Shown one piece after another: positions 33,957-45,620 of a stretch of 64,000 bases of DNA; position 1 is the first letter of the stretch; each line of letters starts with the position of its first letter. The position numbers were made by a program, and so were the translations under genes. The notes below the pieces were generated by a model. That model was not told where the DNA came from and made no database searches. It saw only the letters and a list, made by a program, of their open reading frames with translations. The stretch is taken from NCBI GenBank assembly GCA_944989445.1, contig CALYLW010001192.1:172501-236500 (forward strand). The letters are read 5' to 3'. Source of the stretch: Ampullaceana balthica (Eukaryota > Mollusca > Gastropoda > Lymnaeidae).

Positions 33957-34028
33957 GGGGCCGGTCTTATGCCACTGCAACCTATGCGGCCGAAGTGGGA
34001 CTGCGCTTTCATAGGAACCGCCTATATA
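33957..34028. mobile_element. left part of a CAGGGGCCGGTCTTA-type MITE
   Basis: CAGGGGCCGGTCTTATGCCACTGCAACC is the end type of a common hAT-like MITE. A matching inverted end, GGCAACCCG...CCAAGACCGGCCTTG, lies at 35770-35838, on the other side of a LINE. The LINE probably inserted into this MITE. Confidence 0.6.
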
Positions 34029-34049
34029 AACTAAACATATTCTGTAGAC

Positions 34050-35700
34050 CTGAGACTAATCTCGTAAGGCCTTGGCTAGTACCTGGGCAACCTGCTCCAT
34101 CTGCTGAGCAGTGCTATACATCATTGTCTTTAAATGGGACTCTTTTGCCTCCCTTACCTCCCAGGCTATGTCTAGCGCGTAACAAGACGTCAGCAGATGT
34201 ACGACCGTCTCAGATGCTTGGTTGCAATGACGGCAGTTCGAGTTTCTGTGGTGGTCTAGCCTGTGGAAATGCGAGTTGTTTGGGCAGTGTTCTGTTCTCA
34301 TCTGAGTCACTAAGCTCTGGTGTTGGCGATTCAGGTTCCACCACTGGTCTGAACAGCTTGGCCTGGGCATGTTTGCGAAAACACCCCTGGCTGTCGTGTT
34401 GTCAGCCCACTCCTGGTACCACTTGCTCCTGAAGTGGTCCTATAGCCAGGTTTTAGCCCCAAGATAAGTAACTGGGGCCTCTGTTTGGGGCAGGGACGCT
34501 CCTGCTTTTGCCAGGGAGTCTGCTTTTTTCATTCCCGTCAACATTCACGTGACTCGGGATCCACTGCACTGTTACTTTACCTCCAAGTCTTTCGAGCTTA
34601 CCAACATCCTCCAAGATGACATCAATCAAGTGGGTGCTACGCTTCTCACTAAGTAGGACTTCAATGGCTGATCTCGAGTCGCAAAACAATACCATGTTGA
34701 AACCGAAAATTTCCGACCCTTGCAGTGTTTGGTGCACACTTTCCAGGGCTTTTTGTATAGCCTCAAGCTCCGCATCGTAATTCGATGCTATAGTCCCACA
34801 GGGTCCTGAAAGTTCTTCTTTTGGTGGCCCTCCTAATGGGTATACGATGAGCGCACCATATCCTGCAAATCCTTCACTTGAACACTTTTACTTGGGTTCC
34901 CGCGAACCCTTCAACCATCTCAAGGGCAGCCCCTTTCTGTAAATGTTCAGGACTGTGTTTTGTCACTGGCGTGTCAGTCAAAGACAAACGTATTACGGGA
35001 GTGTAGATTCCGCATAGGGTGGTTTAAGTGGGGCACTTATAGTTTGCCGTCTATTTGTGGGGGTTTGACGTTCCTATCCGGTAGCTCCGTTACTTGATTC
35101 ATAAACCAGGATCGTTTCAAACTCCCACGTCTGCTTCAGTTATTCTGCATTTGGTAGCAAGGTTCTCTAGTATCTAACCTGAGGTACCTTTCTGTGGTTG
35201 TTATGATTGCCTTGTCCCTACTTGTTTCGAGTGGTTCAAAGTTTGCGATGACTTTCACAGCAGATGTGGGTGTAGTTCTGTAAGCGCCACAGATAAATCT
35301 TAGAGCCTGGTTCTGGATACGACCCAGTTTTTCCAATGCCATTAATCTGGCAAGGGCTTGGACGGGCATGCTGTAGTCCATTATCGATCTTACACTGCCC
35401 AGAAAGAGAGCTCTGAGCGTGCTTGCTCCAGCGACCCAGTTTGTGCATGCAAGCTTTTTCACCAGGTTGAGCTTGGAGGTTGCCTGGGAGTACAGGTCTT
35501 GTACGAAATTGTGCATTTGTACTTTTTGATCCATTTTGACTCCCAGGTAAACCGGTTGCTTGTACCATTTGAGCGCTGCATCGTTTATTTTAAGCACTAT
35601 CTCCTGTTTGAGAATGGTTCGGCCATTAATGAAGAGTGAATAGACCGTCTTCTCGGTGTTTATTTCAATTTGCCACCTGTGCATGTACCTACTGATAGCT
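34050..35700 (-). mobile_element. LINE 3' half with RNase H (I/jockey-group), decayed
   Basis: The minus-strand frame 35684-35136 covers the end of a reverse transcriptase (WQIEINTEKTVYSLFING, PVYLGVKMDQK, LVKKLACTNWVAG, LGRIQNQALRFICGAYRTTP). The frame 34737-34453 has RNase H features (LFCDSRSAIEVLLSEK and VQWIPSHVNVDGNEKS). The frame 34370-34056 has a C-terminal Cys/His knuckle (CRHCNQASETVVHLLTSCYA). Order and RNase H fit I-group elements. The 5' part is missing and frameshifts separate the pieces. Confidence 0.82.
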
Positions 35701-35769
35701 CATTCATTCAATATGGCACCGACTATCATAAGGTTACGTTTTTTTCAAATTATTAATTATGTATCCTTA

Positions 35770-35838
35770 CCAAAACTGGACCCCAGGGCAACCCGTTTCA
35801 TATGCAGCATATGGCCCCGTAATTGCCAAGACCGGCCT
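35770..35838. mobile_element. right part of the CAGGGGCCGGTCTTA-type MITE
   Basis: It ends GCCAAGACCGGCCTTG, inverted relative to 33957-34028, and has the GGGCAACCCG...GGCCCCGTAATTGCC inner pattern usual in this MITE type. Together with the left part it brackets the LINE. Confidence 0.6.
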
Positions 35839-35839
35839 T

Positions 35840-37015
35840 GAATGACATGTACTTATGAGCTTTTCAGTATTTAGGTAACATTTCTTAAAATGTTTTATAT
35901 CATAATTTTAGACTTATATATTAATCTATATTTATAATTAAAGGAGTAAAAATGCTAAATTATATTGTTTATTTCCAATAATTTTGTAATTATTACAAAA
36001 ATGGATATTAGTTTTAAGAGACTGTTTACTTTTTGTATAAAATAATGGCTATTATTTATGAAATTAGAAGCAAAAGATATTTTTTAGTCTACCTCAAAAA
36101 ACAGCTACTTAATAGAGAAGAAGAAAATAACATACTCACAAAAGTTACTAAACTTTCAATTGTGTAAGGTCCAAAGAGCACTCTTTAAACAAAAAAAAAC
36201 AACATAACTACGGAGCAGAATGAACAAAATACAGCATTGTAACCTAATGGAGCAGACTGACATCGAATGTACAAAACACAAAAATATACCCGCGGACCTG
36301 GAAGGGAATCGGGGCACCCACCAGGTATACCAATCCCCGAGTAAGCTCTAATGGAAACATTAGGGATCCCCTACGACCATCCGTCATTGGACTTACTTTT
36401 TTTTCCCTTCAAATAACAGTGTTTCATACAAAGATATAAAAATAAAGTAGGGGATTAAATGAAGGCTCACAGAAGGCTGCTAGAGGAGCCATTTACGAGG
36501 TTGACAAGTAGACGATTATTGTAAATTTCTAATTGGGTTTCCACGACTCATATGGTTTGTCACGACTCAGTCAGAAACAACGAAGAAATGTGTGTTCAGA
36601 AAAGACAGTTTGATTATTTTTAAAAAAACCGATGCTTAGAAAACCACTTAAGTGTAAAGTTCAAGTATATCTTAAACTCTAACCAGTATAAACTTCTTTG
36701 AACACGAAACTCAAATGAAATCCATACTAAGATGTAAAAGAGTAGAGCTTTTATGTTGAGAAATGTTTGTATTCGTTTATTAGGACTGTAGAAAGAAATA
36801 ATGAATTGAAAGATGCTTTTTTATAATATATATGTTATTATTTACATTATATGATTAAACTTAATAATGATGATAATTGGTGACAAAAGAAAAGCATACA
36901 CATAGAAATTAACAATGTAAAGTCAAACAATTTGCTCAAACCATGTCAGTAAATTTGCGAAAGCCGGATTTAATGAATGATATTTACCAGTTGACCCGTC
37001 ACGCGTTGCCACGAT
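35840..37015. other. AT-rich non-coding stretch
   Basis: No gene is recognised. A GC-richer patch at 36285-36390 (CCGCGGACCTGGAAGGGAATCG...) stands out from its surroundings but matches nothing identifiable. Confidence 0.35.
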
Positions 37016-37019
37016 CTCA

Positions 37020-37140
37020 GTATATATACTAATAAAAGGCTAAATTCTGACTAACTCATCAGTAATTCTCCATTTTCCCGTGTAGGTAGAAGCATGGGAA
37101 GATGACGAGTACACTCCTTATATGAGTTATAAAAAATAAG
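37020..37140 (+). repeat. Helentron-like start fragment
   Basis: TATATACTAATAAAAGGCTAAATTCTGACTAACTCATCAG and CCGTGTAGGTAGAAGCATG match the start and first unit of the 58308-59988 element. It is interrupted after about 100 bp and followed by ~340-bp-unit-like sequence to about 37560 (GGAGTCGTAGGCCCCTAATGTC). Confidence 0.6.
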
Positions 37141-37950
37141 TTTATAATTTGATACTAGATGAATGTTAACTTAAATTGTTTCATAAACATTTGATGACCC
37201 CTATAAACATACCTAAGGCATTAGACTTATGTTTATTTTTTTGGAGTCGTAGGCCCCTAATGTCTGATTCGTAAACGTTTAAGACTCTCAGTTTGACTTC
37301 ACACGTGTCTTTACAACTATTGAAAACAAATAGTCAATCATGATCTAGTTGAAAGTGACTGTTGTTTTGTCCTTGACATCTAACACCGATGGGGCCATGG
37401 CCCTTATTGTGTTTTTTTTAATGCTGTATAAAAAGTATTATATTCATCTTAGGGCCATATTTTTAATATTGGCCGTCACGTATATTATTTATCAAGTTTT
37501 GAAAAGATATACCATTAACTATGAATCTTTTTACACTTGAGGAAATCAAAAATATTTTGGGTCCTCCACCCTTATGATAGGTACTTAAGACCAACAAAAT
37601 AATGCAGAAAATTAAATCTAATTAAAAGTTAAATTTTTTTTTCAATTTTGAGAAAAATATCGAATGATTTAGTAAATATAAATGTCAGTATGCATCAAAA
37701 AATAATATCACAATTTTCATTAGCCATTTAAATTATCAAATAATTTTTAAACAATTTGAACTGGCCCAAGCCCAAAAAGGTGAATGATGTAAATTTCAAT
37801 ACCCTTCTAGTTTTTAATCTGGATAATGATGGATATATATGTGAAGTTCGGCTTAGATCCACCAATCAATGTAAGAACGTATGCGACATAACACAATGCC
37901 GACCCTACTTTCCTACTTACTTTTGCACGCACACGGACTTTGATGTATAT

Positions 37951-37995
<45 letters not shown>

Positions 37996-38004
37996 TATTT
38001 ATAT

Positions 38005-38825
38005 TAGGGCTGCGAAAATAATTAACGATTAATTTCTCGATTAATCGTTAAAAATTTTAACGATTAATTTTGTTTGTAACGATTAATTGACACACCACTT
38101 ATAAATGTACTGCATGTCAATAAGTAAAAAATTTCGGCCAGTAAATATAAACTAATTTCCGGACGATTACACGAATATTTTGGTTTTAAACTATTGACCG
38201 ACGTGAATGTTCAAAATGTTGATAAAGGTTACTGTGTCCATTTAGATAAATAGTTTGCCTATTATGCAATGTTCCATCTAAGTCTAAGCTTCGTTGGCCC
38301 ATGTCTAGAGTTTTAAAAAAAAATCGTGTGAAAAGTTTCACAAAATCAATTTGTTTGTGCAATATTTTACAAAATATGCTGCGAGGGTGATTCTAAACTC
38401 TTGCGTTGCGTCGGTAAAATATCTCCGCATCGCACTGCGTAAAGAGAACATTGCTACCATGTTTCTAACATTTCGCTTATATATCACATGCATACCAAAT
38501 ATCCAGTAAAGTATCGGAAACTTCAGCTGAGACAATCTAAAGCTATGTGAACGATTATTCAGCTCGGCTGGCTATATCGTCAATAAGACCCGCTCATCAC
38601 TTGAACCAAATAATGTCAATGCACTTGTCTGTTTGTGTTGTCGGTTAAAAGATGTCATATAAAGAAGACATTCCAGTGTTATTTCGAATTTTGACAAGTA
38701 TTTTAATATATGTTACTCATGACACCATAAATTTCAATTTTTGCTTTAATCGAAATTAACGATTCAGTAATCGTTAATTTTTCAAAAGTTAACTATTAAA
38801 TTAAATTTAATCGTTAACAGCCCTC
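38005..38825. mobile_element. hAT-type MITE, second TAGGGCTG member
   Basis: It starts TAGGGCTGCGAAAATAATTAACGATTAA and ends TTAATCGTTAACAGCCCT. Subterminal blocks of TTAACGATTAATT occur on both sides. It is flanked by (TA)n tracts at 37955-37990 and 38826-38897. The minus frame at 38535-38338 is not supported. Confidence 0.7.
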
Positions 38826-38902
<77 letters not shown>

Positions 38903-38961
38903 TGATACATGTAATTGAAGATCTAAATTCATATGAACTTAAATATTGAATGACTTTAAAT

Positions 38962-39539
38962 TACAATATATACTCGTTCTATAGCCCGTTCGTTCGTAAG
39001 CCGACCCCCCTTCTTTCGGAAGAGAAAAGTATTAAAAGTATATAACCCGCTTGCAAGCCGACCCCCACAAATAATAGGACAGCTTAAACAAATGAAACAC
39101 ATTTTTTTTAAAAACTTAAAGCTAAATCAGTCATTATAATTGTTTACTTTGTACTGCCTATCTTTGGCTTTGTGCTCTTTGTTAGGCAAGAGTTACCATG
39201 TTTAAAAACAATAATTCTTTGGTAAACAGTGACGACAGCGCGTACACTAAAATTCGTTGTTGAAAACAAATTTGTAAAACAATTTATTACAAAAATTCAC
39301 AAAAGTAAATGAAATGATTAAATAAGGTAAGTGCAGATGTTCTATAATATAGTATAGCTTCTGCTAGAGCAGTCGAATCTTCTAGAATGTAGAAAACGAC
39401 TTTGGTGATCTACAATAACAACACCGATATTCAATATACAAGCAGAAATCACCTCTGATCCGATCATAAGCCGACCCCCCAACGTTTTCCCCTAGATTTT
39501 GTCCAAAAAAGTTTGGCCTTAGAACGAGTATGTACGGTA
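38962..39539. mobile_element. TIR element with AAGCCGACCCCC motifs
   Basis: The left end TATATACTCGTTCTA is inverted at the right as TAGAACGAGTATGTACGGTA. The motif AAGCCGACCCCC occurs three times (about 39000, 39056 and 39471). Such ends resemble pogo/Tigger-type non-autonomous elements (family knowledge). It is non-coding. Confidence 0.6.
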
Positions 39540-40138
39540 TTTCTAAAAAGTATATGTTTATATTTCTTTGTTCTGATTCACAATAAACGCATTGTCAGAA
39601 AAGTTCACTTTACTTCCCGAATCACAATTTTGGATCAACAGAAATGAAAAGTTTTCATAGCTGCAAATTTTTCAAGTGTCATAACGAGTCATGTGTACTT
39701 GGCCGATGAATACATAATGGAATACCATATTTTTTTTTCCAATTTTTTTAAAAAATTCATATGTGTTTTTAAAGTTATCGCTCAACAGAAATCCTGGCAA
39801 ATAGAAATGTGTTTTTAAAGTTAGCGCTCAACAGGAATCCTGGCAAATAGAAAAAAAATCATAATGTATTCAGGCCTGTAATGATTACTGGTATTGTCAG
39901 TAAAGCCTGTCTCACACGGAGCCATTTGAAGCAAATCGTTTTTAAACGATTCCATGTTCTCTTACTTCTGATTGCGAATGGATCCGCTTATAAATGTTAT
40001 ATGATCGTGTGATTTCGTAGACCTCTTTATACAAAATTTGTGTTAAGTTTTGAGAAACTAAACTATTTAATGTTTATTATTTTTTCGTTCATTTAAAGTT
40101 GTGGTTTAAAGTTGTCAGACGTGTGTTAATCTAAAGGA
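39540..40138. other. upstream region of GT14 gene B with a 46-bp tandem duplication
   Basis: A 46-bp unit (TGTGTTTTTAAAGTTATCGC...) is present twice at about 39761-39851. The remainder is AT-rich and should include the promoter or 5' UTR of gene B; no element can be named safely. Confidence 0.4.
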
Positions 40139-40956
40139 ATGAATATTAAACTCTGCTTCACTAGAAAGATTTTTGTTTTTAGCCTGTTAACGGTTTGTTC
40201 TTCCTCGTATCTGATTTTAATATACGGGAATTATAATTTTGGATACGGATCGCCTGGTACTTTATTCAAAATGAAGGACATCACAACAATTACCAAAACT
40301 AGATCAAAGAAGTTAATAAGTGATGCAGGGATTTTAAAAGAAGAATTTAATAGACAGTTTATACAAAAATATTCTGCCGCCGTTTCATTGAAAGAAGTTA
40401 ACTGCTCTAAATTATTTACCGGAGACCCAATTTACACAGAGAGGGTTGTGAAAATGGTTCCTATATTAAATCAATCTCTCAGTGATAACGATTACATGAG
40501 TTTAACTGAAGACTGTGAAATGTTTCGTTCAACAAGAGGATACATCATGTCCAGCTTAACAGAAGAAGAGAAACAGTTTCCTATCGCGTTTTCTATAATA
40601 ACGTTTAAAAACTCAGAGATTGTAGAGCGTCTATTACGCTCCATCTACAGACCTCAAAATTATTACTGCATCCACGTGGATTTAAAGTCTTCAGAATCAT
40701 TTTTCCTGGCAGTGTCCGCTATTTCGAAATGCTTTTCTAATGTGTTTCTTATTTCGGCAAGAATTAACGTTTTTTGGGGGACCTATAGTGTATTAGAACC
40801 TGAGCTATTATGTTTAAAGGAACTGTGGCTTTATAGAAAATGGAAATATTTCATCAACTTAACTGGACAAGAGTTTCCATTAAAGACAAACTTCGAGCTG
40901 GTGAAAATACTCAAGGCTTACAATGGTTCCAATAATATCGAAGTCGTTTTGAAACA
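40139..40956 (+). CDS. GT14 gene B (core-2 beta-1,6-GlcNAc-transferase-like), exon 1
   Basis: The first coding exon of a second predicted Golgi type II beta-1,6-GlcNAc-transferase, divergent in orientation from gene A and clearly its paralogue. The N-terminal anchor is FVFSLLTVCSSSYLILIY (residues 13-30). A stem and Branch-domain landmarks follow: VNCSKLFTGDPIYTERVVKM, GYIMSSLTEEEKQFPIAFSI, RLLRSIYRPQNYYCIHVDLK, VFWGTYSVLEPELLCLKELW, KYFINLTGQEFPLKTNFELV, AYNGSNNIE. The ATG at 40139 is the first in frame. The apparent stop at 40958 is intronic: the donor AAACA|GTAATA at 40956/40957 falls at exactly the position and phase (2) of the exon 1 donor in gene A. Confidence 0.9.
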
Positions 40957-41613
40957 GTAATACTTCTTTATATGTCATATATGACTTTCTAGTTTTATAT
41001 AAATATATACAAATATATGTATATATATGTTGGTGCACATATTTCACTTTGAAATACTAAATACTATGTACTCTTAATTTAGGTTTTGTGTTACAATCAA
41101 CGTCACTCTTTTTTAAAGTAACACCTCATGTCTAAACTAAAAAAAAATTTACAAGTTCAAAGTGTAAGATTCAAGAAAGAGTAATAAAGATTTATTCCTT
41201 GTTTTAGTTTAACTTGCTTTAGTTGAATTTTTGAGATTATCAAAGACAAACTATAATCGGTTTTAATTTTTTTTAAATTACATTTTGCTAACTTAAAGTA
41301 TTGGAAAAAAAGAGTATGTGTCTCTTTTGAAAACGCTATGAAATCTAAACATTTAAAAATATTTTTAAAAACGCGCATAAAAAGCGCAAACAACAGACGT
41401 TTTCAAATTCTCAATAGATTACACACAGATAGAGTTAGGGAGCCAGCAACACATCCCACGGTTCAACAATATTTGTCATAATTATAAACTGTAAAAGTTG
41501 TTTAATTTTTTTTAAAATACATTTTTGGTCTAAGTATATTGATACACACTTATTAAGAAGTAGTTATTGAATATATTGATTTACCATAAAATATAAATGA
41601 TATATTTTTACAG

Positions 41614-41697
41614 AGCTAACTTAGACCGCTGGGAGAACAGACCACCGCCATTTGGTTTACGTCCCGTCAAAGGCTCAGTGCATGTAACAATTAGCAG
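41614..41697 (+). CDS. GT14 gene B, exon 2 (84 nt)
   Basis: After acceptor TTTTACAG the exon encodes ANLDRWENRPPPFGLRPVKG followed by SVHVTISR, and ends AGCAG|GTGAAA at 41697/41698. Length and phase are the same as exon 2 of gene A. It lies after a 657-nt intron. The next expected exon (140 nt, phase 2 to 1, with the catalytic PDE motif) was not found before 51317; a hAT element starts only 260 bp downstream. Confidence 0.9.
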
Positions 41698-41957
41698 GTG
41701 AAATAAAACTGTATTTTTTGTGTGCTATATTTTTAAGGTGTTATTTGTGTATTAAAAAATATTTATTGTAGCATGCAACCTTAAGGAAAGTGATGTTTCC
41801 CCAGTGATCATCTTCAATATTGCTAATGTTAAAATAAAACTTCTGATTGTTACAATTCGAGATTTTCAAGTCACTGATATAACACCCTAAACAAGGAAGT
41901 GTAACATAATGGATTAGACTCTTGACCAATAATTTATAACATTTTATTACTTTAAAC

Positions 41958-43561
41958 CAGGTTTGGGCAAACTACGGTCCGCATGTTGAAAAAATTAGTG
42001 ACAAATTGCTGCACCAACTTCGAGATGCAATCAAAGACGTTTTATGGTACTCTCTTGCGTTGGACGAAAATACCGATGTACACGACACAATACAATTATT
42101 GGTTTTTATACGGGGAATACATACTCGTTTTTAGTTTACTGAAAAATCTTAATATTGAGCCACTTAAAGACAAGCACGATGAGAAAGGTGTTAAAAGATC
42201 TGGGTTGGTGAAGAACAAAATAGCAAGTATAACAACCGATGGAGCGCGTGCTTTTTTACTAGGAAAATCGTAGGTCTGGTGAAGTTGATGAAAAATAAAA
42301 TGAAAAAAGATTTTCCTAACCATACACTATTACCTCTTCACTGTGTCATCCATCAGGAAGTCTGTGTAAAGCTGCGTTGAATATCAAGCATGTTTTTGAC
42401 CCAATTGTCAGTGTGATAAACCTCACGAGAGTCAGGGCACTTAATAACAGGCAGTTCAAGGCACTGCTTGAAGATTTGTAAACTAAATATTATGATATTA
42501 TACACCACCGCAGTGGCCGCTTGCTAAGCCTGAGCACGATATTGTGGTGAGTGTTGGATCTCAAAGAAGAAATAGTTATGTTCCTGGAGATGAAGAATGG
42601 AAGTCAGACTTCATGTTTGCTAATGACAGTATTGAAAATTTTAATGAACTGAACTTAGAACTTCAGGGCAATATATAGTTTGCACATGAAATGTATGAGC
42701 ATGTTAAATCACTTCTGGCAAAGCTCTCCATGTTCTCCAGGCAAGCAGGTGAAATCAGGTTTTGCCATTTCAGTTGGCTGAAACAGAAAACCATTTCTGG
42801 AAAAAATACTGACAAGTACAAGGCTCAGTTGGATACCTTGGCATTGGAATTTGAAAAGATGTACCTTGACTTCAAGAATCTGAAACCAGTTTTCAATATC
42901 CTCCGTTCGCCTCTTAGTGCAGAAGCTTATTCAGCCACAAAGGATATACAGTTAGAACTGCCTTACCTACATGCAGATTATGACATAAAGGAGAAGTTCA
43001 AGTCAGTTCTTCTCCAGCAGTAGCCCTAAAATAACCTTGCCACAAAACTTTTGTAAACATTTGGGTCATCATGCTTGTGTGAGCAAGCTTTTTCTTGTAT
43101 GAAAAAAACCCAAGTCTAAGACAAGATCGATATTGACTGAATTCAATTCGAATGCAGTAAGGAGAATTACAACCAGTAAACTGGTTCATCTGTTCCAGAA
43201 CATTATCGAAAGTTGTGAATAGTAACATACTTCTCATAAATTATAAGTGTACTCTGATCAGTATTTATGTAAATAACGCTCCTATTTCTTTATGGCTGGT
43301 AACAATAACATTTTGTTGAAATAGTTATGAATAATAAAATCTGATTATCAAATTTGAATCTGTTTCAGTTCGTATTTTAAAATTTAATGTACATGTGTAA
43401 CAGAGTGTGATTATGAAATGACAAGTACATATTAATAATCATGAATTCATATTTTTATACGTTGTAAATTGTAATTTAAGTAGACGAAATATATATGCAG
43501 CCTGCCTATAACAATAAAGTTTTAAATGCAACCCGCCGTAGAAAAAATTTGCCCCCCCTTG
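41958..43561 (+). mobile_element. hAT transposon with decayed GTF2IRD2/ZBED-like transposase
   Basis: Terminal repeats CAGGTTTGGGCAAACTACGG and, inverted, GCAACCCGCCGTAG...TTTGCCCCCCCTTG delimit a 1,604-bp element. Flanking 8-mers ctttaaac and ttttaagc are imperfect direct repeats as expected for hAT. Plus-strand pieces match a hAT transposase: LHQLRDAIKDVLWYSLALDE, NTDVHDTIQLLVFIRGI, NKIASITTDGARAF, LHCVIHQE, LNNRQFKALLEDL, and near the end SKTRSILTEFN and NAVRRITTSKLVHLFQNIIE. Stops and frameshifts are frequent. It lies in intron 2 of GT14 gene B. Confidence 0.85.
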
Positions 43562-43759
43562 TTTTAAGCCATGCTTTTCTAGAAATAACAAGCAATATTC
43601 ATATATAAGAGTTAAATCCTAAACAAAGATTACTTATGTTTTTACTCACGAAAAACTTCGTGTTATCATTTTAAAATGAGTCTTTACTAAACAAGTAGTT
43701 CGCAACATCTTGATATCGTATTCGGTAGAAATATTTATCTAGTCTTCACAAATTTTTGT

Positions 43760-44039
43760 GGTGGTCGAGCGCAGCGCGCTTGACTGGCGTACAGATGGTC
43801 AGGGGTTTGAATCCATGAGAAGGCAAGGATTTGTTCTCTGGGTCTAGGGTGTCCCTGAGTCACCCAGCTTCGAATGGGTACCTAACACTAGTTAGGCGGC
43901 TGGGTAATGCGTGGAACCCACAAAGCCGTGGTCTGTGAACGCTGCATCACTTTCCAACATATCTGTCATGGTCTGTGGACGCAATTATCTTCTGCATAGA
44001 AGGAGCGTCTGTATAGATTTGATAAGAAGATAAGATAAG
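43760..44039 (+). mobile_element. tRNA-derived SINE, plus copy
   Basis: The head has A box TGGTCGAGCGC (43762-43772) and B box GGTTTGAATCC (43804-43814), an internal RNA polymerase III promoter spaced as in tRNA genes. The middle domain has GAGTCACCCAGCTTCGAATG and GGTACCTAACACTAGTTAGG. From about 43973 the tail GGACGCAATTATCTTCTGCATAGAAGGAGCGTCTGT and GATAAGATAAG repeats matches the LINE 3' end at 53045-53108 and 58080-58140 almost base for base. The SINE is thus probably mobilised by that LINE. Confidence 0.9.
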
Positions 44040-44215
44040 TTTTACAATTATGTCATAAAAGTATGTGATTTAGCTTATATAATCGTTTATAATTTTTAAT
44101 ACTAAATTGTTTTTCCTAATAATTAAAATTTCTCTAAGTTTTAAAAGCTAATAGATCTTTTAATATAAATGTAACTCTAATGAATTTATGTATTAAATCT
44201 TTCTGAGGATATGAA

Positions 44216-44567
44216 CAATAAATAGAAGTAAAAAAAGATTTTTAAAAACCACGTTTTTATAAGCGGAATAAAAAGAAGAAAATAAGTTAAAACTTATTAG
44301 TTCAAGTACTTCGATTTGATATGACTAAAAACGTGGGGCGGGCGATTATGAGGTTTAACATATGCGGTTCACTCATTCTCTCACTTATAGATCTCTCTTT
44401 TGCCTTCTAAATTAGAAATCTTTATTTTTTTTTACCAAACACCCGCCCCACGTTTTTAGTCATATTAAATCGAAGTACTTGAACTAATAAGTTTTTACTT
44501 ATTTTCTTCTTTTTAGTCCCTTATAAAACGTGGTTGTTGGGTGTTTTTTTACTTCTATTTATTATAT
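44216..44567. repeat. foldback: ~130-bp inverted arms, 90-bp spacer
   Basis: The arms 44216-44345 and 44439-44567 are reverse complements with very few differences. Shared blocks are AATAAATAGAAGTAAAAAAA, CCACGTTTTTATAAG, AAAAGAAGAAAATAAGT, TTATTAGTTCAAGTACTTCG and ATGACTAAAAACGTGGGGCG. The arm similarity implies a young age or maintenance by gene conversion. It is non-coding. Confidence 0.9.
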
Positions 44568-44592
44568 TCTTTTTAGTCAACTTATAACAACC

Positions 44593-45620
44593 TGGTTTTT
44601 AAAAATATTTTAAAATCCTTTACATTAACTTCACCGCCGTCTCTGTCTGTCGTCATCTATGTCTCTCTGTCTTGGGCGGGCGGAAAAAACAAAAGTCAAT
44701 AAAACAAACTCGTAAAAACAAAGTTTTTGACTATAAGTCCCTTATATATGAGACATAAATAAAAGTATTGATTATGTTCAAATGCAGCAAATATTTACAG
44801 ACTAAATCTGTCTTAACTCAACTTTGCTTTTAACCCGAGAGAGAGGGGAAAGGTCTTGTCACCGATCGCTGGACCGATCTCAGCGTGACACGCAAAATGT
44901 AAACAAAAGCACGCCGGTACAACTGGTTTAAACGCGAGATGTGTTCACCGGTGGCTGGTCTGAAGTCAAGTGACCCTTAAAATGTAAACATATCGACCTC
45001 TACATAGAGTTTATATAGATACAATAAAAATGCATTAATTTAATTACGGTACATTTGATCCATCTGAAATTTTGATACGATGCATTGTTTGGTGAAACGG
45101 GTCCGTGTGCCGAATTTCAGCTCGATGGCTCTACAGTAAGTGGGTCATTTTTAAATCCCCTATATTAACTTCACCGCCGTCTCTCTCTGTCTGTCTGTCT
45201 TGGGCGGGAGGAAAAACAAAAGTAAAAAATGACCCACTTTCCGTAATCCGATCGAGTTGAAATTTGGCACACGGACCAGTCTCACCTAATATTGCATCGT
45301 GTAAAAGTTTCAGATCGATCAAACGTACCGTAATTAAATAAAAGCATTTTTAGTTTATCCTTATATAACGTATGTAATTCAAATTCACTGTTTGTTATTG
45401 TTTTTTCCCACGTGAGAGTTCGACTTGACGCGTTGAGACGACCCATCGAAGTACCGGCATGCTTTTGTTTACATTTTACGTGTCATGCTGAGCTCGCCCC
45501 CCCCTAGGGTTATGAAGCAAAGTTGAGTTAAGACAGATTCAGTCTGTAAATGTTTGTAGCGTTTGAAAATAAACAATACTGTTAGTTAGGTCTCATATAT
45601 AAGGGATTTATATTCAAGTT
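44593..45620. mobile_element. composite palindromic AAATCC-family element
   Basis: A forward family start (44593-44700: AAATCCTTTACATTAACTTC, GTCTGTCGTC, GGGCGGGCGGAAAAAA) precedes a long-TIR element. The left arm from about 44706 is CGTAAAAACAAAGTTTTTGACTATAAGTCC...TTTACAGACTAAATCTGTC. The right arm at 45530-45617 is GACAGATTCAGTCTGTAAATG...CTCATATATAAGGGATTTATA. Another family start with GACCCACTTTCCGTAATCCGATCGAG lies in the middle (45150-45260). The minus frame 45322-45131 is within it and not a gene. Confidence 0.75.

Noticed and set aside
34000..34432. 145-codon plus-strand frame, and 35358-35639
   Set aside because: Antisense of the RNase H LINE; domain matches are on the minus strand.
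36285..36390. GC-rich patch considered as a small nuclear RNA or tRNA
   Set aside because: No B box, no Sm site and no recognisable snRNA core sequence.
40957..40960. Natural stop codon ending gene B after exon 1
   Set aside because: The position coincides with the splice donor of the paralogue, and a matching 84-nt exon 2 follows in phase.
41741..41929. 62-codon minus frame with an Ig-like look (NISNIEDDHWGNITF)
   Set aside because: It lies in the intron between exon 2 and the hAT; no splice context, no Cys pair at Ig spacing.
43760..43830. tRNA gene
   Set aside because: A and B boxes are present, but the sequence continues into a SINE body and LINE-derived tail and cannot fold as a complete tRNA.
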